Shown here piece by piece: positions 21,388-33,376 of a DNA stretch of 64,000 bases. The DNA comes from Candidula unifasciata (Eukaryota > Mollusca > Gastropoda > Stylommatophora > Geomitridae). Position 1 is the stretch's first letter, and every line of letters starts with the position of its first letter. Below the pieces are notes generated by a model that saw nothing but the letters and a program-made list of their open reading frames with translations, ran no database searches and was not told where the DNA came from. Position numbers and translations under genes: made by a program. The stretch is from NCBI GenBank assembly GCA_905116865.2, contig CAJHNH020006990.1, positions 111,001-175,000 of the forward strand. The letters are read 5' to 3'.

Positions 21388-22042
21388 TCATTCAGTAGCA
21401 TGTCCCTCGCGGAACCTCGCTGCCATAACAACACTCAGGAAAACCTTCCTATCCTGAGCAAGATGTCCTGCATCTGATACACCCATCTGGAGATCATCTG
21501 CCACATCCTGCACCCATCTTCTCCTTGGCCTTCCTCTTCCTCTCTTCCCAGGCATATACCCCTCCATTATTGTTCTCTCTAGACTTCCATGACGTTTCAA
21601 GTGACCAAAATATTTCAATTTTCTTTGTTTTATTGTCTTTACTAGCCAACCCTCTTCAATATTCAGCTCTTGAAGTATGGATGCATTTGTTCTTTTCTTT
21701 ACCCAAGATATTCTTAGAACCTGTCTGTAACATTTATATTCAAATGCATTTATGCGCTGTTCCGCATTGTTTAGTAAGTGTCCAGGTCTCACAGGCGTAT
21801 GTTGCAATGGGAAAGATGCATGCTCTTAAAAATCTGACCTTTGTAATTCTATCTGTACAATTCCATAATTTATTCAGTTGTTTTAGTCTTTGAAGAGCAA
21901 TTGATAGTCGCCGTTTAATTTCTTTCATTGTGTCACCATTGTTGGTAACCAGTGACCCAAGATATTTGAAATTTTCCACCACTTCCAATCTTTCCTCATT
22001 AACATATATTTCCTTCTCCATGGCAGTTTTGTTTGTATGCAT
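21388..22042 (-). mobile_element. LINE RT C-terminal region
   Basis: The minus strand encodes two adjoining frames: VVENFKYLGSLVT, FPIATYACETWTL, then YFGHLKRH, GKRGRGRPRRRW and DRKVFLSVV. This is the post-palm end of an endonuclease/RT LINE. One frameshift near 21740-21810 separates the frames. It is the best preserved RT C-terminus here, so fairly young. It ends ~80 bp from a TKFC exon donor. Confidence 0.85.
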
Positions 22043-22061
22043 TATCTTTGTTTTTGCTATG

Positions 22062-22105
22062 TTAAGAAATAAGTTAAGTTAAGTTAAGTTATAAGTTAAG
22101 TTATA
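22062..22105. repeat. (AAGTT)n pentamer repeat
   Basis: Short aagttaagttaagtt tract immediately beside the next TKFC exon (17 bp from its donor). It may be the tail of a vanished LINE or SINE insertion. Confidence 0.7.
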
Positions 22106-22121
22106 GGTGTCTCCTACATAC

Positions 22122-22238
22122 CTAAATAGTCTATAATGTCATCATCGACATGCAGCACGGTGATGGAAATCCCAGCCATTTCAAGTGATGTCATGAACAC
22201 ACCACAAAACACCCTGTCCACAGACACACCCCGATTTT
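22122..22238 (-). CDS. TKFC: TKFC exon (DAK1 end, SLEMAGISITVLHVDD)
   Basis: Encodes NRGVSVDRVFCGVFMTS, LEMAGISITVLHVDDD. Matches human [20 protein letters not shown]. Acceptor TTTCTAG, donor GTATGT; phases 2 in and 1 out both agree with neighbours. Confidence 0.96.
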
Positions 22239-22835
22239 CTAGAAAGAGAAACAACATATTCTGCATTAGAAACAAAAAACAAAAAAAATAATAATTTAGA
22301 GATAAAATAAATAATGATAAATAAAAGTTTGATTTCTTTTTAAAAATATTTGGGTGAAGGACCAGTTTAATGGCACTTGTGTATCACATTAAGCCAGCAA
22401 TCATTTTCTATACATCACATACAGAGAATCACAGCTTCTCCTTCTGCAAGTGCCATTTGACCCAGTTTTCTCAACCTTCAAAACAAGACTGAAGCTTCTT
22501 GATTAGTTTGAATAATCAGTTTCCTTCTCAAGTTCTCAAAGGTTCCACACATGATTCATGCTTTTTCTTATCTAGTACATTTTTAGCATAACTTCGAGCA
22601 CACTTGTCTCGATTTATTCATTACTCAATCCGATTCCTGCACACATTATACTTCGTAACTGATACTAATCAACTTAACTCAGTCACATATTTTATACTTA
22701 GTAATTAACCTCATTTACAAATTAGAAATTTTTTTTAAATATTAAAAAAAAATTAAATATCCCCCAGTTCCCAGCATGTTGACTGATGATGTAGCAAACT
22801 TCATCATTTGTGATGTAGTCTCTTTATGATTAATT
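22239..22835. other. TKFC intron, nothing recognised
   Basis: AT-rich intron; no repeat family recognised. Confidence 0.4.
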
Positions 22836-22941
22836 ATGAGCCATTGTAAAAGTTATTATAACAACAGTATTTCGTACTGTACATATTTCAATAATCTGTT
22901 AATCAGTTTTCGGCAAGGATCGTCTAGTGCTGCTAGCTTAC

Positions 22942-23031
22942 CAAGGTATGAGATAGCTTCTTTAGCAACTATGTTGAGCTCCAGTACAGATGTCCCTCCC
23001 AGATTGTTTATCAACAGTGCTACCCTGTCAC
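22942..23031 (-). CDS. TKFC: TKFC exon (DAK1 NNLGGTSVLEL)
   Basis: Encodes DRVALLINNLGGTSVLEL, NIVAKEAISYL. Matches human MVNNLGGLSFLELGI. Acceptor GTTCTAG, donor GTAAGC. Confidence 0.96.
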
Positions 23032-23159
23032 CTAGAACAGAAGAATGAAGATGTTTCTGAAGTAAATAAAGTAGTGAGAAGGGTATAAGAGAAAAAAATT
23101 AAAGTTAGAGTTCACTAAGTGAGCGAGAGAGGCAAAGAGAGAAAGAGAGAGAAGAGAGC

Positions 23160-23263
<104 letters not shown>

Positions 23264-23434
23264 CTTTGCAGTGGATGTGTGTTTGTTTATGTATTCATGC
23301 TTCTTAAATGCTGTATTAAATGTGAAAATTTCAAACAATGTGTATGCAGCCTTGAAGACTAAAACAAAAATACAATCTAAGGCTAAGGAAAAAGATTCTG
23401 AGAGATTAACACCAGTCAGTGTCAAACATGGACA

Positions 23435-23760
23435 ATGAATAGGGCACTAGAACAGAAAATAACTACAAATGAAATGCGCTGTCTCCGCACGGTCACTAAC
23501 AACACAAGAAGAGAGAAAGTCAGAATAAGACCACTTCTGGATTATATTGACAGACAAAGAATGAAATGGTTCAGCCATCTAATGAGAATGCAGCCAGACC
23601 AAACTGCATATGAGACTTTCTACAGCAGAACATCTGGGAGTGAAAGAAAGAGATGGACAAATGGTGCAGCAGAAACCTGCAAAAAGACAAACATGAACAA
23701 ATCCATCACCCAAGCCAGCCAAGAAATGCAAAACAAATACAGAAAACCATGACAATGGGC
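23435..23760 (+). mobile_element. LINE RT C-terminal fragment
   Basis: A 105-codon open frame: LEQKITTNEMRCLRTV, RRREKVRIRPLL-like text, YIDRQRMKWFSHLMRM. This is the post-RT region of an endonuclease/RT LINE of a different lineage from the GAA-tail copies. Confidence 0.75.
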
Positions 23761-23929
23761 TACAACTTGGTAACAGTGAGATGATAAAAGAAGAAGGACA
23801 GGCAAAAATTATTTGGCAAGACAAGATAAAATTAGTCCCGAAGCTTCTCTACAATTGCAGAAAGCAGCTAAACTGCAAACAGTTTACTTTCAAAAAGCTA
23901 AAATAGCTAAGTTGTCATCATTTTTATTC

Positions 23930-25800
23930 TTCTTCTGCCCGTTATCCCTAACACACTCAGCTAACTCATACCAAGCCACCTTAGTCATTCTTGCAGCTAC
24001 CTCCATCATCATCATCCTTTGTATGCCATTAGACGTCACACAGGGCTCACATCTGTTTCCTCCACTCCACTCTACTGCATGTAACTTTCCCAATTTCTGA
24101 CATGGAGTTTAACCCATAATTTTTTTTCTCTCGTAATAATGTTCTTCTTAATGTTTTCATTGGATGTCCTCTTTTTCTCAGACTGTTTGTTTCCTATTCC
24201 ATACCTGTGTTGTAATTCTTTGCTTATTTAGTCTCAGAGAGCCCATTATATCTCCACCATCTGTCTTATTGCAGTGGATGCAGTTATTTGTCCACACATT
24301 TCTCTGACCTCCTCACTCTTTTTTAATTCATTCCATTTTATGTTCATGTTTATTCTCTGACATTTATTTTCAAATGCATTTAACCTTTGTCCCATACCTT
24401 TTTGGTTCTCTAGCGTTTGCTGGCATATGCTAGGATTGAAAAAATGTTAGAACTGAAAATCTTTAGTTTGGTCTTAAAGCTGTTTAACTTGGAGCTCCAT
24501 ATTTTGTTAAGGCTTTTAAAGACTTGTTGCTTTACCAATGCATCATAATTTCCTTTGTTTTATCTCCTTAAGAGTCAAAATTGCTACCCAAAAAGGTGAA
24601 ATGGTCCGCTACTTTTACTAGTAATTCTCTAGCTTGACATATATATGATCTGTTGTTGGTATCTTTAATATATTTGTTTTCTTACGACTATTTGGAAATC
24701 CAATTTTTTTTAATGACAAATAATCAGTTTTTCTTTGCATGTCTTAGTCATTTTTACTTAACAGAACAATAGAAACTACAAAATTCAGATCTTCCAGTTG
24801 TTTTTTTTCTCTAACCAATCAATGCTGGGTATTGCCTTGTAGCATGTTTTCATGACTACTCCAAACAACAACGGAGATAGAATGCAGCCTTGTTTCACTC
24901 CAGTTTCTATTAGAAACCAGTAACTTAGATCTTTTTCACCGCACACTGTACATTCTGAACCATACATACATTTCTAATAATGTGTATTATTTTTGCCCCT
25001 ATGTTGTAGCATTCCAAAATCCTAAGTGAAATTCTATGTAAGTTGTCAAACGCCTTCTTGAAGTCAATAAATTCAGGATGAGAGGTTGTTGCTTGTCAAT
25101 GTATTCTTCTGGAATAAGTCTCAGGTTAATTATTTGATACAGACAACTTCTTCTAGTTTGACAACTAGACTGTTTTTCTCTCATAATTGTTTCAACTGCT
25201 ATTTTATCTGTATTGAGGATTACTTTGCAAAAGGTTTTTTTTTTTACATAAAAGATTGTAAGGTGATTCCTTTCCAATAAATGCAATCATTAAGATTAAG
25301 TTTCTGGGGGGATTTTCGCAATTATCCCTTTCTTCAATTGTTCTGGGACTGTTTCCGCTTCTCACATTTTGTTAAAGAGTTCTAGCACTTTTTGGAAAGT
25401 TGTCTGGTCTACTCCTTTGAGCATTTCTGCTGTAATATTATCATCACCTGCTGTCTTGTTATTTGCTAGGGAATGCATTGCCTTTCTGATTTCTGTTACA
25501 TTAATCTGCCCTATTATATCGGGAGTGTGGTGTTTTTTGCCTCTTCTTTAAAGTTTATTATGTCTAGTGGGTCAGGCCTGTTTAAGGTCTCCTTGAAATG
25601 TTGTGCCATCTTTTCCTCTGCTCAGCATCAGATGTCATCTTTGCTTTTAATTTTACCACCTCATGGTTTGTATGTTCTGGTCAGTGGTTTAAATGTATTG
25701 TAAAATATTTTGTTATTTCCAACCTTAGCTGACTGTTTCCCTTCATTGCCTACTATTCACTTTCTCCCAATTCTCTATTTCATAAGGTTTTAGATTTCTC
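23930..25800 (-). mobile_element. Decayed LINE with RT palm
   Basis: On the minus strand from about 25800: a DFKKAFDNLHRISL-like RT motif near 25060, TGVKQGCILSPLLFGVV at 24845-24900 (RT domain 4), and C-terminal text down to about 23940. Many stops. This is the largest RT remnant in the window and the only one retaining the GVxQGCxLSPLLF motif. Confidence 0.75.
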
Positions 25801-25949
25801 TCTATCTCTTTTGCCTTGTTGGTTTTAGACAAAAAAATATATTTCTTATACTATTAACATGTTTATTAATTGAGTCATATCCATTGCCAGCTTCATTTCA
25901 ATACTTCTTGATTCATTAGACTTTTAAAAATTATGTTATTCCCATGTGG

Positions 25950-27095
25950 TTTCGAGGGCTCCCTTTTCAAGAACAAAGAATAAACCTACTGTCCCCCTAA
26001 TAAGCATGTCATAAAAGGCTAATAATCAGGAGTGTTTCCTTCAAAGTTAGAGTGTGTCCTTCAAAGTTAGAGTGTGTCCTTCAAAGTTAGAGTGTGTCCT
26101 TCAAAGTTAGAGTGTGTCCTTCAAAGTTAGAGTGTGTCCTTTAAAGTTAGAGTGTGTCCTTCAAAGTTAGAGTGTGTCCTTCAAAGAGTGTGTCCTTCAA
26201 AGCTGGAGTGTGTCCTTCAAAGTTATAATGTGTCCTTAAAAGTTAGAGTGAGTCCTTCAAAGTTAGAGTGGGACCTTCAAAGTTAGAGTGTGTCCTTCAA
26301 AGTTAGAGTGTGTCCTTCAAAGTTAGAATGTGTCCTTCAAAGTTAGAGTGTGTCCTTCAAAGTTAGAGTGTGTCCTTCAAAGTTAGAGTGTTTCCTTCAA
26401 AGTTAGAATGTGTCCTTCAAAGTTAGAGTGTGTCCTTCAAAGTTAGTATGGGTCCTTTAAAGTTAGAGTGTGTCCTTCAAAGTTAGAATGTGTCCTTCAA
26501 AGTTGGAGTGTGTCCTTCAAAGTTAGAGTGTTTCCTTCAAAGTTAAAGTGTTTCCTTCAAAGTTAGAATGTGTCCTTCAAAGTTAAGAGTGTTTCCTTCA
26601 AAGTTAGAGTGTGTCCTTTAAAGTTAGAGTGTGTCTTTCAAAGTTATAGTGTGTCCTTCAAAGTTAGAGTGTGTCATTCAAAGTTAGAATGTTTCCTTCA
26701 AAGTTAGAGTGTGTCCTTCAAAGTTAGAGTGTTTCCTTCAAAGTTAGAATGTTTCCTTCAAAGTTAGAGTGTGTCCTTCAAAGTTAGAATGTTTCCTTCA
26801 AAGTTAGAGTGTGTCCTTCAAAGTTAGAGTGTGTCCTTCAAGGTTAGAGTGTGTCCTTCAAAGTTAGAGTGTGTCCTTCAAAGTTAGAATGTGTCCTTCA
26901 AAGTTAGAGTGTTTCCTTCAAAGTTGGAGTGCATCTGCCTTAAAGACAAGGAACCAACTGTCAAAACACAAATAAGCCAGATCTGCAAAGCACATGTGCA
27001 TGCAAAACTCAAGTTCTAGATTATGATCAAAGTCCAGTAGTGGAGGAACAACTAAAACTTTTCACTGTAAGTTACAGCCGGTGAACATGAGGAAG
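25950..27095 (+). repeat. Rep-X copy swollen by a 20-bp minisatellite
   Basis: Left part reads accaataagcatgtcataaaaggct-like Rep-X 5' text (25985-26035). Right part reads agttggagtgcatctgcctt, aaggaaccaactgtc, caaaactcaagttctaga, then an acttttcactg(t)aag end with aggaagaaagagagg. Between them is the minisatellite at 26031-26935. In other Rep-X copies the two halves are joined directly through ccttcgaagtcggagtgc. Confidence 0.85.
26031..26935 (+). repeat. 20-bp minisatellite (~45 units) inside Rep-X
   Basis: Unit agttagagtgtgtccttcaa, strict 20-bp register with point variants. The unit is a copy of the Rep-X internal segment ccttcraagt(t/c)ggagtgc. Confidence 0.95.
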
Positions 27096-27099
27096 AAAG

Positions 27100-28045
27100 A
27101 GAGGATTCTATAACTATAGAGAGGAAACGTCTGAGAGAAAAGAAGCCTTCCAATGATAAGAGTATCAATCTTCTTTCTGTGGACTATTTTGCAGATGCTA
27201 CTCACACATTGGATTTAAAAGTCACAGCAGAGAGGATTCTTTTCTAAAAAGTAAAGATGGTTGAAATTATACTGATCATACCACCCACCAATAGCTGACT
27301 GGTTTACAAAAAAAAAAAAAAAGGTACTAAGAGAGATGTATCTGTTGGTAATCATCACAAACCGAAGACACTAAAGACAGATCAACGAGATGTAACACTA
27401 GAGACTCAAAGAATTAAAGTAAAGTTCAGTTCACTTATTTAGGTAGTATTATCAATAGTCAAGGAAACACAAATAGAGAAACTATTATATGCACTGGCAA
27501 GGCATCTGCTGCTTTTAAAAGCTTGAAAAGTATATACAACTCTAAATTATAAAGTTTCAGAACCAAGTTACATATTTTTAACTCTCATACAATTTCAGTT
27601 TTAAAATATGCTGGTTAAAGTTAGAGAACCACTAAAGATATGTAACAAAAGTTAAATTCATGTAAAAGCGAATGTCTGAGGAAAGAAATAACACAAAATT
27701 GAATGAATTCAAGAAGAGTGAAGAAATAAGAGAAAAATTACAGCAACCACAAGTATCAGCAGTTATAAAACAAAGAAGTTGGCACTACCTTTTGACATTA
27801 TCTGAGAAGAGATCAACATAGAATCAACAAATCAAACAGGCACTGAAATGAGAAATAGAGGGATTGCAGGAATGAAGATATTCAAGAGAAACCCTAATGT
27901 GAATGTTGATGAGAGAAGCCAAAGGTGCTGGACTGGATTCCATCCATGATATCAAAATGATTGCACAGGATAGAACAGACTGGAGAAATAGACTGTGAGC
28001 CCTGTGTGGCATGTAATGACACAACAAGACAATGAATGAATCATC
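27100..28045 (+). mobile_element. Decayed LINE, RT C-terminal half
   Basis: Bases 27100-27245 repeat the segment found inverted at 17345-17580. From 27300 the frame reads like TYLGSIINSQGNTNRET, the 'YLGS' post-palm motif, and the 3' end at 27880-28040 holds SIHDIKMIAQDRTDW. Heavily interrupted. Confidence 0.7.
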
Positions 28046-28187
28046 ACAGTAGTGATGAATGAATATAAAGGACCATAACAGCCTGTACTACCCACTGAGC
28101 AATGGGTCCCACAAGAATGGCTCCTCCCCCGGGATGCTTACTGATAAAATTTGAAAGTGATGATGATAATGATGACTGATGATATAC

Positions 28188-28272
28188 CTGACTTAACATC
28201 AATGTGTGTGGAAGTCTGAGTGTTGGTCATGTGATCCATCATTGTCTTGACAGCATCACGAGCTGTCTGAAC
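28188..28272 (-). CDS. TKFC: TKFC exon (DAK1 MMDHMTN)
   Basis: Encodes VQTARDAVKTMMDHMTN, TQTSTHIDVKS; compare human KLMLDHMTNTTNASHV. Acceptor TAAAACAG, donor GTATAT, exit phase 1. Confidence 0.96.
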
Positions 28273-28399
28273 CTGTTTTAGATGGCCAAAAAAGAAAAAG
28301 AAAAAAAACCTTCTTACAACCTTATCTGTACAATATAATTTTAAGTGAATGGATGAATCAAGAACTGACCACCCTGCACTTGGGACATTTCCACACATG

Positions 28400-28910
28400 C
28401 TCATTCTCCTTCTTCAGTAGCCGACAAATAGTCTATATGATAACAGCACCTGTTACAACCTGATTAAAAATCCGCCCATGTTTTCCCCACAATGTTGAAT
28501 ATCTTCCAGACTTCATGCTCACACCTCGCTGAATTAGTCTATCAATGTATGGATTCTTGGTCTATTCTGTAGCACTGTTCACTTGATCCCAGACAGCCTT
28601 CACCACTTCCATTTGATAATAATGTAACTCAGAGGAGCAGCAGCAGCCAATCTATCAGCCTGCTCATTACCCTGCTATCCCAAATGTCCTGGACAGGAAA
28701 GTCCATGATATGTTCCTGATCAGAGTTTTATCAAGCAAAGCAAGCCACTCTATGTGTAGGATGTTAGTTTTCATTTTTCCGAAGCGTGCTCTGTGAGTCT
28801 GTTACAATGATCACATGTTGGGCTGTGCTGCTCTCAAGCCATTAGAAAGCTGCCTCCACCTCCATTCTTAAACTGGATGTTGTGATGATATACGCGAGAC
28901 TTTTATGTTT
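28400..28910 (-). mobile_element. RNase-H LINE fragment, decayed
   Basis: The minus strand retains IIVTDSQSTL (RNase H central Asp) and a VQDIWD-RVMSRLIGW relic of the GHxGxxGNExADRLA helix. It parallels 18440-18860, including the flanking terminal text. Several stops. Confidence 0.65.
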
Positions 28911-28964
28911 TAAAACAGTATCCATCAACCTCTGCAAAAATGTTAAGATTATGAAAACTATTAT

Positions 28965-29160
28965 CTTCTTCTTCTTCTTTGTTCACCGGCTGTGAATCCC
29001 GGCGGAAGGTCCAGGTTAATCGTCCGCTTGAACTTTTGGCTTTTACCTGGACCTGAGTTTTGCGTGTACAACCGTTTTACTGGCTTTTGCCATTCCCTGC
29101 ATCATGGGCAGTACTCCGACTTCGAGGGAAGACATCAGGCCTATTTCTAGAATGACTGTG
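28965..29160 (-). repeat. Rep-X copy, antisense on +
   Basis: (TTC)n at 28968-28980, then gttcaccggctgtgaatccc, tttacctggacctgagtttt and ctccgacttcgagggaag. Normal Rep-X 3' half on the minus strand. Confidence 0.75.
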
Positions 29161-30250
29161 TTTTGTGTGGGTCGAGATGTTACCTTATTTGTGTGGTGTC
29201 CTCTTTGTCCCTTTCTCCACAGGTGTTGCCCCTGAAGTACCCCCTTTGGGGCAGCCCTGTGTGGAACGGTTTGACCTCAAGGGAAGGCAGGGGCACATCA
29301 TGGGCATTCCTTGCCATCCAAGGAGGCTTCCATAAATGCAGAGCCGGCACATAACACTCTGGTTCTGGGCTCACCCAAGGAATCGTCACGTCCTGCACAT
29401 AACTGCTTAGCCTCACAACCGTATTAGGCTTCCCGCTCGACATAGGTTGCGCCCTCCAGAGATCAGCAGGGAGCAGCCCTTGGGTTCTGGACTTTTGTGA
29501 CCACACAAATAGGTAAAATCTTTTTCATCGCATGATTGTCATCTTTAGCATGCTGTTAGCATGACAGAATGGAGAATCCTGCGTCAGGCATGTCTTTATC
29601 TGTTTGGTCCTAACACTCGGGTGAGTGGGGTCTCGGGATGTGGACACTTGGACTTTTCCAATCAATGCAATTTATGATGGTCGGATTTTGAGCTTGCTCG
29701 TGTGCCGTAGGGTCTATTTTTGTCAGACATTTGGGCTTAACCAGCTGATGGATGGTTGCTGTCTTGGTGTACTTCAGCGCGATGGCGACAACACTGAGGG
29801 TTGACAGAGGATGTACATGGGTAGAATCTTGCTGCGAGACGCCACCCACAGGTCCTTGCTCATCTGTGCTGCAGGTAAATCTCTAGGTCAAGGGTTGAGT
29901 CTCAGCAACACAATGTTCTCTTCACCCCACAAACTTTTAACCTAGGGTTGTCATTTTAGTTGTACGTTGGCAAGCACTTTACTCATGTTCCTAATGTGTT
30001 TTGATAAGCTTTTTCACCCATGCATTTGGGGGCTGGCTGATGAGAGCCACAAGGACACTACACCTCTGAGGGGCCGCCAACTCTGAGATCCCCTGACAGC
30101 TCTGTTAATGCTCATTTGAGACATTATCCATAGCGCACGACGAGGACGTGCTGTAGGAGTCTTGCGTGAGGTTCTGTAAAAACAGAACAGTGCAGGACTG
30201 GCGCCCGAATGACGTACGGAGTAACTCCTTATACACATCACGTTGGACTT
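29161..30250. other. GC-richer unclassified block in TKFC intron
   Basis: A noticeably GC-richer segment than its surroundings, open on the minus strand in pieces (29180-29506, 29610-29849, 30014-30241) with no domain that I recognise. It includes an inverted repeat (29181-29198 with 29500-29519). It could be a LINE 5' region or another mobile element. Confidence 0.4.
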
Positions 30251-30474
30251 AACTTTACCTCATGCCTGTGACAGAAATCACCACGCCACAAAACTTATAT
30301 TTCTGGGCTTCTATGTAACAGACACTAATACACAGTAACATGGCACCCATTCAATTTGGCATAATTATTGCTTTTGTGTTAGCTACACAACTCCACCAAC
30401 CTACCTGCCTTTAACCCACATGCCCACCATTAACTCATCCATAACTTACCACATCACACTTAGACATTTCTTAC
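30251..30474. other. TKFC intron spacer
   Basis: AT-rich; nothing recognised. Confidence 0.4.
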
Positions 30475-30509
30475 CTTCATTCTTCGTACACCTGCTTCTC
30501 CATGCACAC
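30475..30509 (-). CDS. TKFC: TKFC 35-bp microexon with active-site His
   Basis: Two bases plus 11 codons: VHGEAGVRRMK. The histidine is the residue that binds dihydroxyacetone covalently as a hemiaminal (His221 in human TKFC). Acceptor TTTGACAG, donor GTAAGA. Its small size means gene predictors could miss it. Confidence 0.95.
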
Positions 30510-31099
30510 CTGTCAAATCAATCATTTAAAGAGAAAAAGCAATCTTTGTAATCATTCCACTCCTCTTGAAAAAGTTCATATTAAAATCCTTCTACATAAA
30601 ATCTATATACAGCAAGATGTATTTCAGTTTAAATAATTTCAAACAATCCTGGCTCATGCATGAAATGATAACTACCTTAATCTGGTAATTTCTTCTTAGC
30701 AAAATAAGAAGGATAAATTTTAGATGAATTTTATTAAACATTTAATTCCCTCAAGAGAGCCTATGTAATGTTGTGGCTTGACATTTGCCTGCCATCCCAA
30801 AGCACTTGGGTTTGAATAAAAGAATGAGGTACATTAATAACAACTGCTTTGTACTGAAATATATCATTTGGCCATGCATACTGTACAGTTGAAATCCACA
30901 ACTATGGAATATTTATTTTAACCAAGCTTAGGTTGAATAACAAAAATAGCAACAATTTACAAACACAGCAGACCTAATGCTCTGTCTAGAATACAATGAA
31001 CATTAAAGGAAGATTTAATTGGTAGGTTCCATTGTGTTCCATTTCATTGTGTTTGTTTATTATATTGTGACTGAATAAGCTAGAATTTAACAATATTTA
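30510..31099. other. TKFC intron, nothing recognised
   Basis: AT-rich intron without recognised features. Confidence 0.4.
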
Positions 31100-31440
31100 C
31101 TAGGTGGATGGTTGGCAGACTAGTAAACAAAATATTTCAAAGCTACCTAGATGTGGTTTTATACAGGAATGATGAGAATACCTTGGAAAGAGAAGAAAAA
31201 AAAATAAAGATATTTTGAAGGAAACTGACTCACAAAGAGAACTGATTGCCAACATCAGAAAGAGAGGATTTACATTCTTTAAACACGTAATGAGAAGAAG
31301 AAAACTGGAGTACATTGTAAATGTGGGAAAACTGGAGGGGAAGAGAGGCAGATGCTGGACCGTCTGACATCATGACAAGAAGGGTCATCTGTGTCAGAGT
31401 CTATTGAAAGTACATGAGAAAAAAGGTTTTATATATATTT
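31100..31440 (+). mobile_element. LINE 3' fragment
   Basis: Decayed plus-strand LINE end: LIANIRKRGFTFFKHVMRRR, KLEYIVNVGKLEGKRG-like text. Same family as 10250-10695 and 35690-36130. Confidence 0.65.
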
Positions 31441-31632
31441 TTTTTGTAGGGATTAGAAATATTTTACACCCACAATAGTCGTTTTTTTTTTTCACACCAC
31501 GCCCTATGCTCTTTTTTGCAAAGGAAGATTAATGCGAGCCAAGTCTGTCAAAATTCATGGGCCTGAAAGAGTTAACACACTGATGGTGATTCAAGATTCA
31601 TCGAACATTTTTGTTTACAAGTCCTTACTCAC

Positions 31633-31722
31633 CAAGTCCTAGTTCCATCTCATCTGATTGTAGGGTGAAGGATGGGCCTGATCCAGGAACAGAACACGGG
31701 GACAGGGACAAACCAATGGTAC
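31633..31722 (-). CDS. TKFC: TKFC exon (DAK1 before the active-site His)
   Basis: Encodes [30 protein letters not shown]; compare human GVSLSSCSVPGSKPTF and ELSADEVELGLG. Acceptor CCTGACAG, donor GTGAGT. Confidence 0.96.
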
Positions 31723-31819
31723 CTGTCAGGAGGACAACCACACAAACAGTTGTACATGTTTACTCACATGACCTTAGTTAGCTTAGATATACATAAGTGC
31801 AAAGTGGTGAGATGTGGTC

Positions 31820-32062
31820 AAGATCCTTTGGGAACAAGCAACAGAATCAGTAGAGAAAGAAGATTATTATGGCCTGGAGAGAATGAGGCACCTGGGTGTA
31901 ACCAGAGGGTCTGGCTGGTTCACTACACTCAGAGGAAAGGCAAGATGGACATTTACCCAGATTGTGACCAGTACCATTAGTTTGGAACTCTGCACTGTCT
32001 GCTGAAGATGAGGACGAAGCATGCATGGGAATGCCCTGAGTGCTGTGATGTCAATGCTTGAT
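31820..32062 (+). mobile_element. RNase-H LINE 3' end, CAACT tail
   Basis: Plus strand: LWEQATESVEKEDYYG, then TQRKGKMDIYPD, a CPECCDVNA-like cysteine terminus, and the tail gattcaactcaactc. A better preserved sister of 51740-52112. Confidence 0.75.
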
Positions 32063-32080
32063 TCAACTCAACTCAAGTGC

Positions 32081-32312
32081 AAAGTTAGTTGTGTGTACTT
32101 TACTGGACATTGCAGACCCAACCCCAGCATTTCTTCACTGTTGCAGATTTTTCTAGCCAAATTTGTGTTCATTAACTTGCCTTTGTTTTTTTGAATCATC
32201 TTGATACCACTGTTGAAAGCAACACAAAGCAGTCTGCCGCAAAATGGCTGCAGCTAGAATCAAGCCTGGCACTCCAGCATTACAAATTCCATTGCAATGC
32301 CTAAGACACAGA
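32081..32312 (-). repeat. SINE-A copy
   Basis: Inverted copy: 3' end aaagttagttgtgtg at the left. The body includes gataccactgttgaaagcaa, and the decayed tRNA head is at 32250-32312. It abuts the LINE tail ending at 32062. Confidence 0.75.
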
Positions 32313-32339
32313 GATAAGTGTAAGTAAAGCAATGCGAAG

Positions 32340-32800
32340 GACACTTTTTAAGACAGTGGTGCCTTGCACATATGATGTTGGACTCTGTGGGTAATGTAGT
32401 CAACCATTACCTACCAGGAGGACAATAACGTGAACAGTCCGTACAAGTTTACTTGCATGACCTTCGTTAGCTTATATTTGTGTCTTCTTCTTCTTTTGTC
32501 TCACTAACACCAGCTTATAGCCCAGCATCGTGGTTTTCTGTAATTGTCTTGAGCTTTTTGGTTGGCGTATGTGATGGATTTGTCCTCTTTTTTGCAGGTT
32601 TTTGCTACACCATTTTTTCAGTCTCTTTATTAGTTATATATGTGCTAGTAAAGTAATATAAAGAACCCTTTTTAAAACCAGTGGCACAGTGCACATATGA
32701 CGCTAGGCTCTTATTTTTAAAGACCAAGATGCACTTGCTGGGTGATGTGGCCGACATCATAGCAGTGGTATTTACTTTCCAGGATCTACCTGGCAACCAA
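32340..32800. repeat. Two repeat E copies
   Basis: Bases 32340-32480 and 32630-32800 share ccagtggcacagtgcacata-type text and aagatgcacttgctgggtga. Also seen at 10730, 38330 and 47820. Confidence 0.5.
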
Positions 32801-33376
32801 GACCAAATGTGAAGAGAAAAAAAATCACTAAATTTTATGTAGATGTTTTCGCCCATGTTCTTGATAATAGTGCTTGAGATGTTTTCTTTCATCCTCCTCT
32901 TTTTAATCACATTTTGTAAACACTTTTTTTGGTGGTGGGGGGTCCCTTGCCATATAGTTGGGGAGGGTTGAAGCCACCTTAAAAAATATTGAAAACTACT
33001 GATCAACAGACTGCCCTAGTCTAGCTAACATTAAAATGTCTGACATAGCTCTCTGCAAATGTGAAGCTCAAGTATCCACTCTGTATATTGAGTTAGTTCT
33101 TGTGTTTTGAGAGGGTAAGAAGCTTTGCAGTAAAGAAGCTTAGCAATACAGCTCTCTGGGCAAGCTGCTTCAGTAGCAGGTCTGAAGGAAAGTCTCTACA
33201 CCAGCATAACCTCAACAGAGTCATTTCCAAGGCTTAGATGACCTGAACATCAAAACATCAGACTCAAGACGCAGCTCCCACACTGTCCTGCTCACATGAT
33301 TCTTTACCTTCTCTCATTCTCTATCATGGTTCTAAACAATAATGATGATGATTATGATGACAATGCTATGCTATAG
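32801..33376. other. TKFC intron, nothing recognised
   Basis: No recognised repeat or gene. Confidence 0.35.

Noticed and set aside
26031..26935. CRISPR-like regular repeat
   Set aside because: Units are directly abutting with no unique spacers, in a eukaryotic intron; it is a minisatellite.
29180..29506. 108-codon minus-strand frame
   Set aside because: No recognisable domain or splice context; kept only as part of the unclassified GC-richer block.
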